From NCBI GenBank assembly GCA_944322715.1, contig CALUPT010000009.1, positions 1 through 56,670 of the forward strand: 56,670 bases of DNA. Direction: 5' to 3'. Position numbers and translations under genes: made by a program. The notes under the pieces were generated by a model that did no database searches, was not told the DNA's origin, and was given only the letters and a program-made list of their open reading frames with translations. Below are positions 8,476 through 18,067 of this stretch, piece by piece; within the stretch, counting starts at the first letter, position 1, and every line of letters begins with the position of its first letter. The DNA is from an uncultured Bacteroidales bacterium (GTDB lineage Bacteria > Bacteroidota > Bacteroidia > Bacteroidales > UBA932).

Positions 8476-10635
8476 ATGAAAGAAATCTATATAAACGCCA
8501 TAGCTGACCGGTTGGATGTGAAACCCTGGCAGGTCGAAAACTGCGAACGGCTTTTTGCCGAAGGATCGACCATCCCGTTCATAAGCCGTTACAGGAAAGA
8601 GAGGACAGGCGGGCTCGATGATGTGGCGGTGGCCGAGATCAGACACTGGGTGGATGTGTTCAACGAGATGGAGAAAAGGAAGGAGACGGTCATCGGCACG
8701 ATAGAACAGGCAGGAGGCCTCACCGAACAGCTGCGGTCGCAGATAGAATCCAGCGTGGATGCCAGGGAAATCGAAGATCTGTACCTGCCGTTCAAGCCGA
8801 AGCGCAGGACAAGGGCGACAGCCGCAAAGGAGGCAGGGCTGGAACCGCTTGCGGATCTCATGTATTCAGTCTCTGTCACCGACCCCGTAAGGGAAGCAGG
8901 GAGATTCATCGGCGACAGGGTGGCATCTGCGGAAGATGCGCTTGCAGGGGCAAGGGACATCATCGCGGAAAGGCTCAGCGAGACAGCATCTGTCAGAGAG
9001 ACATTGAGGGACATCTTCAAGACAAGAAGAATCACATCGAAAGCGACAAAGAAAGCATCTTCACCCGAAGCCCGGAAATACAGGGGATATTTCGAATGTT
9101 CCGAGCCGATCTCACGGATAGCCCCGCACCGGCTGCTTGCCATGCTACGGGCAGAGAATGAAGGCTATGTCACTGTCAGGATAGATGCGGACCCGGAAAA
9201 ATGCGGCAACAAGATCTACTATGACTTCTGCCAGGAGAGGAAATATCCCGCAAAGCCTCTGGCGGAACAGATAAGGGAGGCAATCGATGATGCATACAGA
9301 CGGCTTCTCGAGCCTTCGATCTCCAACGAAGTGATCCGCGAAGCGAAGGAAAAGGCAGACATGGAGTCCATCAGGGTGTTCGGAGAAAACCTCAGACAGC
9401 TGCTGCTCGCCCCTCCTGTCGGCCAGAAGAGAATACTCGCGATAGATCCCGGATTCCGTACCGGCTGCAAGGTGGTCTGTCTGGATGAACAGGGGAATCT
9501 GCTCCACAACGAGACTATATTCCCGCATCCGCCGGCCAACGAGAAAATACAGTCGATACGGGCAGTCTCATCCATGGTCGGGAAATACGGGATACAGGTG
9601 ATTGCCATAGGCAGCGGGACGGCAGGCAGGGAGACGGAGGAATTCATCAGGAGGGTGCCGCTGCCCGAAGGGACAAAGGTGTATATGGTAAGCGAGGACG
9701 GGGCATCGATATACTCCGCATCCGAAATCGGACGCGAGGAGTTCCCTGAATACGATGTGACGGTCAGAGGCGCCGTGTCGATAGGCCGCAGGCTTATGGA
9801 TCCTTTGGCAGAACTTGTGAAGATAGACCCGAAGTCCCTCGGCGTGGGACAATACCAGCACGATGTGGACCAGACGCTTCTGAAAGAAAAACTGGACAAC
9901 ACTGTGGAAAGCTGCGTAAACAGCGTAGGGGTGAACCTCAACACGGCCAGTCCGTACCTCCTGAGCTATGTCTCCGGCATCGGACCGGCCCTTGCGGAAA
10001 ACATAGTGGAATACAGGACGGAACACGGGGCATACAGATCGAGGGCCGAACTTCTGAAAGTCAGACGGCTCGGAGAAAAGGCCTTCGAACAATGCGCGGG
10101 ATTCCTCAGAATCCCTGGGGCGGAGAATCCGCTCGACAACTCGGCCGTGCACCCGGAATCCTACCATATCGTGGAGAAGATGGCCCGGGATCTCAACGTC
10201 AGCACCACCGAACTCGTCGGAAACGATGCGCTGTGTTCAAGGATAACAGCCGAAAAATATGTGGAAGGCGATTTCGGTCTGCCGACAATCAACGACATCA
10301 TCTCCGAACTGAAAAAGCCCGGACGGGATCCGCGCGAAAGCGCCAGGGAATTCGCCTTTGCAGATGACATCCACACGATCGATGACCTTGCGGCAGGAAT
10401 GGAACTGCCTGGCATAGTGACCAACATCACGGCGTTCGGAGCCTTCGTGGACATCGGCATCAAGCAGAACGGGCTGATACACATCTCGAAAATGGGCGTG
10501 AAAGGCATCTCCGACCCTTCAAAGATACTGAAACTGCACCAGCAGGTCACCGTCCGGGTACTGGACATAGACACTGACAGGCAGAGGATATCCCTCCAGC
10601 TTATAAAACAGGACGCAGGGCGGCGCACATCATGA
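8476..10635 (+). CDS. Tex-family RNA-binding transcription accessory protein
   Basis: A 719-residue Tex protein, a cytosolic nucleic-acid-binding factor conserved in bacteria and related to eukaryotic Spt6. In order it has the N-terminal helical Tex region, a YqgF/RNase H-like domain starting near residue 320 (ILAIDPGFRTGCK), a helix-hairpin-helix region near 490-560 (NLNTASPYLLSYVSGIG) and a C-terminal S1 RNA-binding domain near 640-715 (GIVTNITAFGAFVDIG). Length matches the family (about 700-780). No promoter box is evident in the 53-base gap before it, so it probably belongs to the upstream transcript. A strong hairpin follows the stop. Confidence 0.94.
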   Translation: MKEIYINAIADRLDVKPWQVENCERLFAEGSTIPFISRYRKERTGGLDDVAVAEIRHWVDVFNEMEKRKETVIGTIEQAGGLTEQLRSQIESSVDAREIEDLYLPFKPKRRTRATAAKEAGLEPLADLMYSVSVTDPVREAGRFIGDRVASAEDALAGARDIIAERLSETASVRETLRDIFKTRRITSKATKKASSPEARKYRGYFECSEPISRIAPHRLLAMLRAENEGYVTVRIDADPEKCGNKIYYDFCQERKYPAKPLAEQIREAIDDAYRRLLEPSISNEVIREAKEKADMESIRVFGENLRQLLLAPPVGQKRILAIDPGFRTGCKVVCLDEQGNLLHNETIFPHPPANEKIQSIRAVSSMVGKYGIQVIAIGSGTAGRETEEFIRRVPLPEGTKVYMVSEDGASIYSASEIGREEFPEYDVTVRGAVSIGRRLMDPLAELVKIDPKSLGVGQYQHDVDQTLLKEKLDNTVESCVNSVGVNLNTASPYLLSYVSGIGPALAENIVEYRTEHGAYRSRAELLKVRRLGEKAFEQCAGFLRIPGAENPLDNSAVHPESYHIVEKMARDLNVSTTELVGNDALCSRITAEKYVEGDFGLPTINDIISELKKPGRDPRESAREFAFADDIHTIDDLAAGMELPGIVTNITAFGAFVDIGIKQNGLIHISKMGVKGISDPSKILKLHQQVTVRVLDIDTDRQRISLQLIKQDAGRRTS

Positions 10636-10636
10636 A

Positions 10637-10668
10637 ATTACCCGCAGGCAGGAATGCTTGCGGGTAAT
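10637..10668. terminator. Bidirectional hairpin terminator between tex and the convergent small gene
   Basis: A perfect 10-bp inverted repeat (ATTACCCGCA at 10637-10646, TGCGGGTAAT at 10659-10668) encloses a 12-nt loop. It starts 1 base after the tex stop and lies 26 bases from the end of the opposing gene, so it can serve both strands. The U-tract is weak. Confidence 0.65.
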
Positions 10669-10694
10669 ACGTATCAGGATGTCATACAAATGCG

Positions 10695-11057
10695 TCAGTC
10701 GTTGTCAGCGGAATCATCATCTCCGGTGGAATACTGGGAAATATCGTTGTCCGGCAGGTCATCCCTGTCTCCGGAACCGCCTACGGATGCTGCATCATCC
10801 TCGTCATCATCTCCATCGAGCCATCTTTCGATATCCTCCGCATCATCCGTCTGCACCTTGATCTTCACGAGATAGATTGCATCCGGAATCTCAAGCGTGA
10901 CGGCGTAGAAACTCGTCCCATCCGGCTTGTCGTATTTCACAAGATCAGGGAAATAGTCATTGAACCCCTTCGGATACTTCTCCGCAAATGCAGCCGCCAG
11001 ATCCTTCGACATATTTTCATAACTGACCACTGCTCTTTTCTTCTGATTGCTATCCAT
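10695..11057 (-). CDS. Small conserved protein with acidic tail
   Basis: About 120 residues. The first two-thirds form a compact domain (RAVVSYENMSKDLAAAFAEKYP, then FYAVTLEIPDAIYLVKIKV), and the last third is almost wholly Asp/Glu/Ser/Gly from about residue 73. I recognise this as a small protein of Bacteroidetes genomes that databases often leave hypothetical or mislabel as DNA primase because of its acidic tail. No function is known to me and no catalytic motif is visible. There is no signal peptide, so it is cytosolic. Another in-frame ATG lies three codons upstream at 11066, and either could be used. It stands alone, convergent with tex. Confidence 0.65.
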   Translation of the reverse strand: MDSNQKKRAVVSYENMSKDLAAAFAEKYPKGFNDYFPDLVKYDKPDGTSFYAVTLEIPDAIYLVKIKVQTDDAEDIERWLDGDDDEDDAASVGGSGDRDDLPDNDISQYSTGDDDSADND

Positions 11058-11189
11058 ATAGAACACTTTTTACTACTAGCTCAACATTGTTGTGATTTTC
11101 GGGTGCAATTATAGGGATATTTTTCTGAATGGCGATAAGATAAACGCACTTTTTTGACAATTTTTTCTGCCCGCCGGCACCTGCCGGCT

Positions 11190-13256
11190 TCATGGCTGCC
11201 GGACAAGATACGAAACGACAGGTACTCCATCCCCCCTGCGTATAACGATGGATGGTCCGATACCGGACGGGACATCGCCGGAGCCACAGGCTCCCGGTTC
11301 GTGCAGGATGGCGCATTCAATATCTCCGCAGCGTACCGCCTGACATGCAGGATCATTCCTGAGGACGACAACAGGCGCACTGGAACCGCCTTTCGAGACT
11401 TTTCCGGCAAAGGCTGCTGTCTCTCCTGCTGTGGAACATGGAACCAGAGCGTATGCGTAAGAGCCGGAGTGTCCCTCTTCCAACTCCATAACGGGGTGAT
11501 CGAACCAGCATTTGAACACACGGCACGAATCCTCCTTTCCCTTGAGCGCAGGATCGATGGCCTCCCAATCCCCTCTCTGCATGTCGTCGCTTGCCAGAAT
11601 CGGCGCTCCATCAAGGCTGACATATCCCCTGCCATCATGATGGATCCAGTTCTTCCCGGATGTCATTTCTCCCGAAAGATGTACCTGGTCGATTGCCGTC
11701 GTGACAGCCGTGAAATCCTTTCGGGAAACCCTGATATCGGTGCCTAATGCCACCACGCAGCCGGGAAAGAAAAACACGCTCTTGAGAGCATGAAGCCCAT
11801 CCCTGTCAAGCTCCATTGTCGCGGCCATCACATCCCCGTCCGCGACTCCGCCCACATGTGAAGAACGGTTGCGCTTGCCCTCTACGGAATCATCGCATTT
11901 TATGGGTCTGCCATCATCATACGCAGTCACCCCGGGGACCTTTCTCCAGTCCCAGCAGGCAAATATGTTTTCGTATTCCCTGCCATCCTGAAGCAGGAGC
12001 AAGGCTCCATCGGCGGAGAAATTCGCCAGAGTATTCTCCCTGTTGGTAAACTCAAAGCCGACTGTCCTCTCTGAATGCATCCTGATGGAGGCATACCAGT
12101 CCGGCCGCCGGTAGATTCCGCAGTCTGAACGCCGGTAATATCTCGAACCGACAAGGGTGTTGTCATACAGGTCAGGCCGCAGATTCTCAATGGCGATTCT
12201 CGAATAGAGACGGGATTCCTCTCCGGAAGTGGCCGCTGCCATGTTCCGGGCAGCCACGGCAAGAGCGAAAGCCTTCCCTGCACCGCCGTTGATGAAATTC
12301 TGCCGGCCGCAGAAACTCGGATCCATGACACCCTTGTACACACTCCAGCAAATGCCCTCCTTCATGAGGTTCGACACTATGTCCACCTGCTCCTGCGAAA
12401 ATGCGAAGTCCGTATCTTTCAGGACCCGGAGCCAGAAAGAGATGCCATCCACATACGCAAGTCCGTAATTACCGAACTGGATCTGCGGTCCGTGCTGATG
12501 GAAAGACCAGTCCTCCTGAATCCCTTCATTATCCGTGACATATATCTCTTCCGAAATCTGCCTTTTAGCTTCCCTGACAAGGGACTCATCGTCAATCAGA
12601 AGTCCTTTCATCAGGTTGTTGCCGGCAAGCCACACCTTGTTCTGGCCGGTCATCCCAAATCTGGAACGCTCCAGCACCTTCAAGCCTCCGGCAATCTCCT
12701 GCTGCGAAAGTTCATCCCTGAGCATCAGCAGCACGGCAGTCATTTTCTTCGGCACACCGATATCGTTGTGCCACCAGTTCGGACATACCGGCATGTTGTC
12801 GAACCACCAGCCCATGGCGGCATGGAGCAATGGGCCTATCTCATCCGACCTTTCCCACTTCTGTCCCTGATATCTGTACAGTTTCGCAAGGGCATACATC
12901 CTCGTGACATGGAGGGTGGCAGGCCATCTTCCCCTGTCCTGGGCCGCATAGTCGATATCCGTCCAGCAACCATCATCCCGGTCAAACATATCAAGAAGCC
13001 GCTGCACCTCCCTATCCGGAAGATGCACCGACATGTAGAGCTGGAGCAGGAGCACATCGTTGGCCCTGCCGTAGTCGGAATATTCTATGAATTTCCATGT
13101 CACCTCCTCATCTGGGGCGTAAGATGCCGTCGATGCCTCAACAAAGGCATCCCTCACCTTGTCAAGGGATGCGGAATCTCCTGCCGCCCGCACTGCCGGA
13201 GCCATCACCGACATCGCGACAGCAACCGCGCAAAACACTGACAACAAATTTTTCAT
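11190..13256 (-). CDS. Polysaccharide lyase family 8-like enzyme (chondroitin AC/hyaluronate/xanthan lyase type)
   Basis: A 688-residue secreted lyase. Starting at 13256 gives a clean signal peptide (MKNLLSVFCAVAVAM to about residue 25); the frame is open 17 codons further but those residues are not signal-like. An alpha/alpha-toroid domain carries the aromatic patch and Asn in PNWWHNDIG (residues 159-167), the catalytic pair His255 and Tyr264 (HQHGPQIQFGNYG; the spacing of nine equals His225/Tyr234 of Flavobacterium chondroitin AC lyase), and Arg318 in CGRQNF. A beta-sandwich half follows. PL8 enzymes cut uronic-acid glycans by beta-elimination. It is the last gene of the PUL. The exact substrate (chondroitin, hyaluronan, xanthan or other) is not determined. 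Confidence 0.85.
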   Translation of the reverse strand: MKNLLSVFCAVAVAMSVMAPAVRAAGDSASLDKVRDAFVEASTASYAPDEEVTWKFIEYSDYGRANDVLLLQLYMSVHLPDREVQRLLDMFDRDDGCWTDIDYAAQDRGRWPATLHVTRMYALAKLYRYQGQKWERSDEIGPLLHAAMGWWFDNMPVCPNWWHNDIGVPKKMTAVLLMLRDELSQQEIAGGLKVLERSRFGMTGQNKVWLAGNNLMKGLLIDDESLVREAKRQISEEIYVTDNEGIQEDWSFHQHGPQIQFGNYGLAYVDGISFWLRVLKDTDFAFSQEQVDIVSNLMKEGICWSVYKGVMDPSFCGRQNFINGGAGKAFALAVAARNMAAATSGEESRLYSRIAIENLRPDLYDNTLVGSRYYRRSDCGIYRRPDWYASIRMHSERTVGFEFTNRENTLANFSADGALLLLQDGREYENIFACWDWRKVPGVTAYDDGRPIKCDDSVEGKRNRSSHVGGVADGDVMAATMELDRDGLHALKSVFFFPGCVVALGTDIRVSRKDFTAVTTAIDQVHLSGEMTSGKNWIHHDGRGYVSLDGAPILASDDMQRGDWEAIDPALKGKEDSCRVFKCWFDHPVMELEEGHSGSYAYALVPCSTAGETAAFAGKVSKGGSSAPVVVLRNDPACQAVRCGDIECAILHEPGACGSGDVPSGIGPSIVIRRGDGVPVVSYLVRQP

Positions 13257-13327
13257 GAACATCAAAAGGAATAAAAAGCCCGGGCGGGAATCCCCGGCCC
13301 GGGACAATTACAGGATAAGGTAAAGTA

Positions 13328-15481
13328 CTATCTGTTCTCGGTGTCTTTCTGGCAACGGACGGTGAATCCCTGAGCCCTGACGCCGGCATACCTTGCATTA
13401 TATGTCGATGATGAATAGCAATACTCCAGAGAGACTGCACTATTTGTATTGGTCGACATGCAGTTGGACCAGTATACCGCGCCATAGTTCTCGTTGCTTG
13501 GCGTCCTGTTGCCCCAGTTGGCCTTGTCCCCATAGTGTACACCTGCATACGGCCAATAGTCATACTCTCCATTTCCGAGAGGATAGGCAATCACGGCCTG
13601 TGACTTGGAATAGAACGGACTGTCCTCATTGAAAAGATCAGGATTCTCCTGAAGCTGGGTATCCTGGGCTGATGATCCGTTGTCATATTCCCAGCGGATG
13701 CCTGCTCTCCTGACTTCAGCGAACACTTTCGGATCCGGGACGCGATAGCCTGCCGGACATGGGTCGAACACTGTCTTATGCCCGGTCACGGATTCATCAT
13801 ACCCTCCTTCAGCGGAAACCACGGAACCGCCCCACAGATCTGTCGGATGTTCTTCCGTCTGCCAGTCTCCAAGAGAATTGACGCCTCCTGCATTCACATA
13901 CGCATTGAACATATATGGATTTGCAATGACATCCGACAGAGTGGTCCCGGCCGGAGTAAGCTGCTTGTTGAAATGTTCCTGCCCTGAATTGGACCACATG
14001 AAAGGATCCTTGCGCCCCCACTGGAAATATGCGTATGTCGGATCGAGTTCTCCGTCTTTCTTCTCTATTGCATACCTGTAACTCCATTTTGCACCAAGAA
14101 TCCTGTCCATGAGGACGATACCTCCATTTGGATATGCGACATCCTGCGGCTCGTCTCCGGTCAGATATTTCCAGATCATAAAAGACCATAGAATATTGTA
14201 ATCCTCATCATATATTGCGACAACACCCCACGAACTTACATTCTTGCTCTGGTCATTGCTGTAGACATCAATGGTATAATCCGCATTCACCGTATTGGTA
14301 GGCTTGCTCTGATATGCTGTGACATCATTCGGAAGATAGATCACCGGCCTGCCGTTGTAGTCCGATGGAGAAATCAGGCCGTAATATTTCGGTTTTTTTA
14401 CCTTGGAGATATCGCCTCGCGCCTTCACATCTATATTAAGATGATCCGCTCCTTCTCCGGAAGGTTTCACTTTTATGAAGAATGTATTCTGCCTGCCATA
14501 CGCCCACTTGTCCACAAGATCACGGGTCTCGACAGGGTCATACCACTCCCACTCCACGGAAGAGGAACTGATACCAGTCAGTTCTATGACCGACAGTTTG
14601 CTGGCTTCGAGCCTGCCGCCATCCACCTTGACCGGGATGGTGACGGTCTCCGGTCCGTTCGGATTCTGCATCCTGACTGTGATATAGACATCCTTTCCGG
14701 TAAGGTCGCACGGAATGGCGGTGAAATATACTTCCTGAGCATCAGAGAAAAGCGATGGTCTGGAAATCTTCGCTCCCACCTTGTCCGAAGGATCGGTTAC
14801 GGTCATTTCTCCGGTCTCCGTATCTACAGACACGTTTCCTGCAAGTCCGGCACCCTCGGAATACATTGTCACTTCAGTAAGATTGTAAGCGCGGTATTCG
14901 GATGTGGATACGATTACCTTGACAAAGGCTGTCTTCTGTTCGAGACTGAATGTAACCCCTTCTGTCTGACCTGCCTCAAGTTTCACATCATTGTCGTAGG
15001 CAAGGGCATAGTTGCCGACATGAATGCTCGAGTTTGCACTTCTCTGGGTCTGGAAAACAGGGATGGAGGAAGTCAGCTTACCTTCCGAATACACGGCCGT
15101 ACCCGGATAGGTTATGACAAGATCCATGGCTTCATCCGTATTCAACGCATTTGTAGTCTGGAACACTCCCGAAGTGCTGCCTGCAGACTCGCCGAACAGT
15201 TCGGCAGCCTCATTGGAGAATGTGCCTGCCGGAGCAGGGGTCTCATCTGTAGCCGCAGCCGCCCCTTTTGTGGAAATCCTGATGACATCACCTGTAGCCC
15301 ACAGCAGAGGATATGTCTCCCCATCCTTCTCCCCTATAGACACTTTCGTGTCAATGGAAGTCTGCCCCGACAATGTGATTCTGGCTCCGCTTTCAAACGG
15401 CTGCTCCAGCTTGTTCTCATCTATAGAGCAGGATGCTGCAGCCAGTACAGCCGCTCCTGCCGCAAAAATATATCGCTTCAT
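13328..15481 (-). CDS. Surface lipoprotein: fimbrillin-like N-terminus, FISUMP C-terminus
   Basis: A 717-residue lipoprotein. The lipobox AAASC puts the lipidated cysteine at residue 18. The N-terminal half (about 30-300) resembles the fimbrillin/Mfa2-like domains of Bacteroidales (GARITLSGQTSIDTKVSIGE, LLWATGDVIRIS). The C-terminal part (about 430-715) has the Fibrobacter succinogenes major paralogous domain signature: NGGIVLMDRILGAKW, WGRKDPF, DPCPAGYRVPDP, and a final YWSN ... RCQKD block. It lies between the lipoprotein and lyase genes of the PUL, where SusE/SusF-type surface glycan-binding proteins usually sit. I infer it binds glycan or holds the substrate at the cell surface. No catalytic site is recognised. 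Confidence 0.78.
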   Translation of the reverse strand: MKRYIFAAGAAVLAAASCSIDENKLEQPFESGARITLSGQTSIDTKVSIGEKDGETYPLLWATGDVIRISTKGAAAATDETPAPAGTFSNEAAELFGESAGSTSGVFQTTNALNTDEAMDLVITYPGTAVYSEGKLTSSIPVFQTQRSANSSIHVGNYALAYDNDVKLEAGQTEGVTFSLEQKTAFVKVIVSTSEYRAYNLTEVTMYSEGAGLAGNVSVDTETGEMTVTDPSDKVGAKISRPSLFSDAQEVYFTAIPCDLTGKDVYITVRMQNPNGPETVTIPVKVDGGRLEASKLSVIELTGISSSSVEWEWYDPVETRDLVDKWAYGRQNTFFIKVKPSGEGADHLNIDVKARGDISKVKKPKYYGLISPSDYNGRPVIYLPNDVTAYQSKPTNTVNADYTIDVYSNDQSKNVSSWGVVAIYDEDYNILWSFMIWKYLTGDEPQDVAYPNGGIVLMDRILGAKWSYRYAIEKKDGELDPTYAYFQWGRKDPFMWSNSGQEHFNKQLTPAGTTLSDVIANPYMFNAYVNAGGVNSLGDWQTEEHPTDLWGGSVVSAEGGYDESVTGHKTVFDPCPAGYRVPDPKVFAEVRRAGIRWEYDNGSSAQDTQLQENPDLFNEDSPFYSKSQAVIAYPLGNGEYDYWPYAGVHYGDKANWGNRTPSNENYGAVYWSNCMSTNTNSAVSLEYCYSSSTYNARYAGVRAQGFTVRCQKDTENR

Positions 15482-15500
15482 GATCTTTCGGTTTTAAATG

Positions 15501-15971
15501 TTACCACTCTATCTCCCCGAGTTCTCCCGGATTGTTGTCCGTACTCCAGCCATCAGGAAGTCCGGCAGGGGTCCACTGTACATACACTGCATCGGCCGCA
15601 CGTCCGGAAGCATCATATACGATGACGGCAGTGAACATGTCTGACCCGATACGGACATCCGTCAGAGTCTTCTCGTATGGCATGGCATCGATTTCAGCGC
15701 CATTCTCAATGACATAATCGGTAAGCCGGATCTCGCTTGCGAGGACTTCCGCCGGCACATCCCCCACAGGAAGCATCTCTATGATTCTGGCTCCGTGAAA
15801 AGAGCCTGAAGTCAGGGAAGCCTTGATTGTAGCACAGTTGTCTGCAATGTCAGTCACCTCAAGGGAAACCTCTACAGTCTTCTGCTGACCCTGCTGCTGA
15901 TTGTCAGGCTTGTTGCAGCCGGTCAGGAATGCCGCCAGCGCAACAGCGGTCAATAATAGGATTCGTTTCAT
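15501..15971 (-). CDS. Small PUL lipoprotein, Ig/FN3-like
   Basis: A 156-residue lipoprotein with lipobox FLTGC (Cys19), a short glutamine-rich spacer (PDNQQQGQQK) and one beta-rich domain (TVEVSLEVTDIADNCATIKAS) that resembles the fibronectin III-like or BACON-type modules common in Bacteroidetes PUL lipoproteins. The tail is rich in Trp, Pro and Gly (GLPDGWSTDNNPGE). It lies 44 bases after the heparinase gene and 19 bases before the FISUMP gene. I do not recognise a specific family. A role as a surface accessory or adaptor protein is inferred from position alone. Confidence 0.7.
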   Translation of the reverse strand: MKRILLLTAVALAAFLTGCNKPDNQQQGQQKTVEVSLEVTDIADNCATIKASLTSGSFHGARIIEMLPVGDVPAEVLASEIRLTDYVIENGAEIDAMPYEKTLTDVRIGSDMFTAVIVYDASGRAADAVYVQWTPAGLPDGWSTDNNPGELGEIEW

Positions 15972-16015
15972 TTCTTGAAATTTTGGTTATACTTAAGTGT
16001 TGATATATGTGTCTT

Positions 16016-17977
16016 TTATCCGAGAGGATCCTCCGGCGTGAGCGTGACGGTAATCTCCGCCTCCTCTCCGGCCTCCAGGGTGACAGTGTAGCCGCATTCA
16101 TAATAACCGTCATTGGAAGCATCCCAGCTGTTGTCACTCTGCGTGCTCCATATCTGCCATGACGGATTGCGGCCGCCTGCCGAAGGTTCCTTTGTCAGGA
16201 ACATGTATTTCCCTCCCTGAGACAGGGTGATAGAGCCGTACTCAATGGCCGGTACTGCCGGTGTCACCATGGTCCACCTTACAGAAGCCGGCTCATCTGC
16301 ATTCGCTACTATATGATCTGTTATCACCAGATTGTCCCCTTCAATGTATATTGTCCTTTCGGCTGATTCCACAGCTCCACCGAAAGGCGCAGTGATATCC
16401 ACCACAGCTCCACGACGGCCATCCTCATCGATGATTTTCTCGACGGTTCCTGCCCCGGCGACCCTGTGATATTCTCCGTTGATTGTAATGGTGTTGTGGT
16501 TCAGATTATTGTATCTGAATGCAGTCCATCTTTCGGAATTGTCATTCATATCCCAGAGGTTGATGTACGGCTCGAGGGTACTGTAGCTCTGCAGGCCGAG
16601 GTCAGCGGCCCAGCGCACTCCATCGGCATCATAGACAAAACTTCCCGCATCCAGATGCGCATGGCTGGTATTGCCCTGTCCGGCCTTTATGCCGAGAAAC
16701 CTGTCATCCGTCCCCATGGTCCATGTATCATGGACAAGGACTACCGGAGTCACTCCAGCCCCGCTGAAGATATGCTCTGTCGGGGCGGAAATGGAGGCCG
16801 GGACAACATCTGCCGCATAGAATGCTATCAACGGCAGCAGCCTGGCCTCCGATGCAGACCTGTAACCGTCCACCCTGTCCTGCTCAAGATACAGCACGGA
16901 CATATCCTTGAACTTCCATGCAAAATACCATTGTGCAAGGCAAGGAAGGGATCCCGGGGCACAGTCCGAATAATTGAAACATGAGCCGGAAGGGCCCTCC
17001 ATAAACACCATATATTTCCCTGTATCCGCAAATCCCGGAACATTGGAAAGTCCCGTATCAGTACCGGCCGCAGTCTCAAGGGCAGTAAGCATCAATGCCT
17101 CGTACAAAGTGCCGTAATTCCAGTAGGAATAGCCTTCCGGATAATTGCCATCCGGAGAATACATCGCCTGCATTGCCGGAAGATTCGACTCCAAGGCCTT
17201 CTCTATCATAGACCTGGCTACATCCTCATTGTCTTCGTAGACTGCAAGCGCGGCACAGACAAGACCGCCGTTGCAGACCTGGTTCCAGTTGTTGGTCGCT
17301 TTGTAGAAATCAAGATTCCATGTCCCTTCTTCAGCAGGGACGAACGCAAAATCATTCAACGCCTTCCTGACAAGCGTCTTCGTTTCAGCAGAAAGTTCAT
17401 CATACAGCCAGTCGTAGCCGAGGGCGACCCCCGCCGCCATCTCTCCCACATCGAGAAAATGGTTCCTCGCATTCCAGTCCTTGAAACTGCAGACCGTCGT
17501 GAGGTCATGTTCGGCCTGTTCCAGATACCGGATGTCTGAAGTCATCCTGTAGGCATACGCACAGAACAGGATTCTCTGCTGCGCGTTGCGGCTTACGGAA
17601 AGAAGCCTCTTGCCATCCGGGATATCATATTCGAGATCCGGATCATCGAGATATGATGAAGCAAGAGAGATAATGCCGGTATGGATTGATGACAATGCCT
17701 TATTGCTTCCTGCTGCGACCGTTTCCTTCAATCGCAGGAAATCATCATCACTGAAAATGACTCTTGGATGGTTGTCGGCAGTCAATGCGGTATAGTCCGG
17801 CTCTGTAAGGGTAAAAGGAGGGTCAGGCTCCGGCTCCGGAGTATCGTCTCCCGGTCCTTCTTCTGTCTGGCCCTTGTCGCTGTCTCCCGGATGGAAAAGC
17901 GGATAGCCTTCTTCTGCGCAGCTTCCGAAGAGAAAGGCTGACATGACAACAAATGATATTAGCATTTTTATCTTCAT
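16016..17977 (-). CDS. Heparinase II/III family polysaccharide lyase (lipoprotein)
   Basis: A 653-residue lipoprotein (lipobox LFGSC, Cys20) with an acidic proline-rich linker at residues 31-54, then an alpha/alpha-toroid and a heparinase II/III-like beta-sandwich. Active-site signatures are present: NWNQVCNGG (230-238), GYSYWNYG with candidate tyrosines (282-289), and SHAHLDAGSF (438-447), whose histidines match the metal/catalytic His region of heparinase II. Such enzymes cleave heparin/heparan sulfate, chondroitin, alginate or other uronic-acid glycans by elimination. The PL family (12, 21, 33 or another) cannot be fixed by eye. The lipid anchor and linker suggest it sits on the outer face of the outer membrane and starts depolymerisation. 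It follows susD after 90 bases. Confidence 0.85.
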   Translation of the reverse strand: MKIKMLISFVVMSAFLFGSCAEEGYPLFHPGDSDKGQTEEGPGDDTPEPEPDPPFTLTEPDYTALTADNHPRVIFSDDDFLRLKETVAAGSNKALSSIHTGIISLASSYLDDPDLEYDIPDGKRLLSVSRNAQQRILFCAYAYRMTSDIRYLEQAEHDLTTVCSFKDWNARNHFLDVGEMAAGVALGYDWLYDELSAETKTLVRKALNDFAFVPAEEGTWNLDFYKATNNWNQVCNGGLVCAALAVYEDNEDVARSMIEKALESNLPAMQAMYSPDGNYPEGYSYWNYGTLYEALMLTALETAAGTDTGLSNVPGFADTGKYMVFMEGPSGSCFNYSDCAPGSLPCLAQWYFAWKFKDMSVLYLEQDRVDGYRSASEARLLPLIAFYAADVVPASISAPTEHIFSGAGVTPVVLVHDTWTMGTDDRFLGIKAGQGNTSHAHLDAGSFVYDADGVRWAADLGLQSYSTLEPYINLWDMNDNSERWTAFRYNNLNHNTITINGEYHRVAGAGTVEKIIDEDGRRGAVVDITAPFGGAVESAERTIYIEGDNLVITDHIVANADEPASVRWTMVTPAVPAIEYGSITLSQGGKYMFLTKEPSAGGRNPSWQIWSTQSDNSWDASNDGYYECGYTVTLEAGEEAEITVTLTPEDPLG

Positions 17978-18067
17978 CGTTCAGTATATTATTGTTCAAT
18001 TGTATATGATTCAGACTCTTGGCTTCCGCCCGGAATGACAAGGGAAAACCATGGACGGCGAATGGCA

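Noticed and set aside
11169..11187. GC-rich hairpin just after the PL8-type lyase gene, considered as the PUL terminator
   Set aside because: Read on the minus strand the hairpin is followed by an A-run and not a U-run, so it does not look like a Rho-independent terminator for that gene.
14441..15625. 394-codon open frame antisense to the FISUMP lipoprotein
   Set aside because: Cysteine- and histidine-rich nonsense typical of an antisense frame; the minus-strand lipoprotein is well supported.
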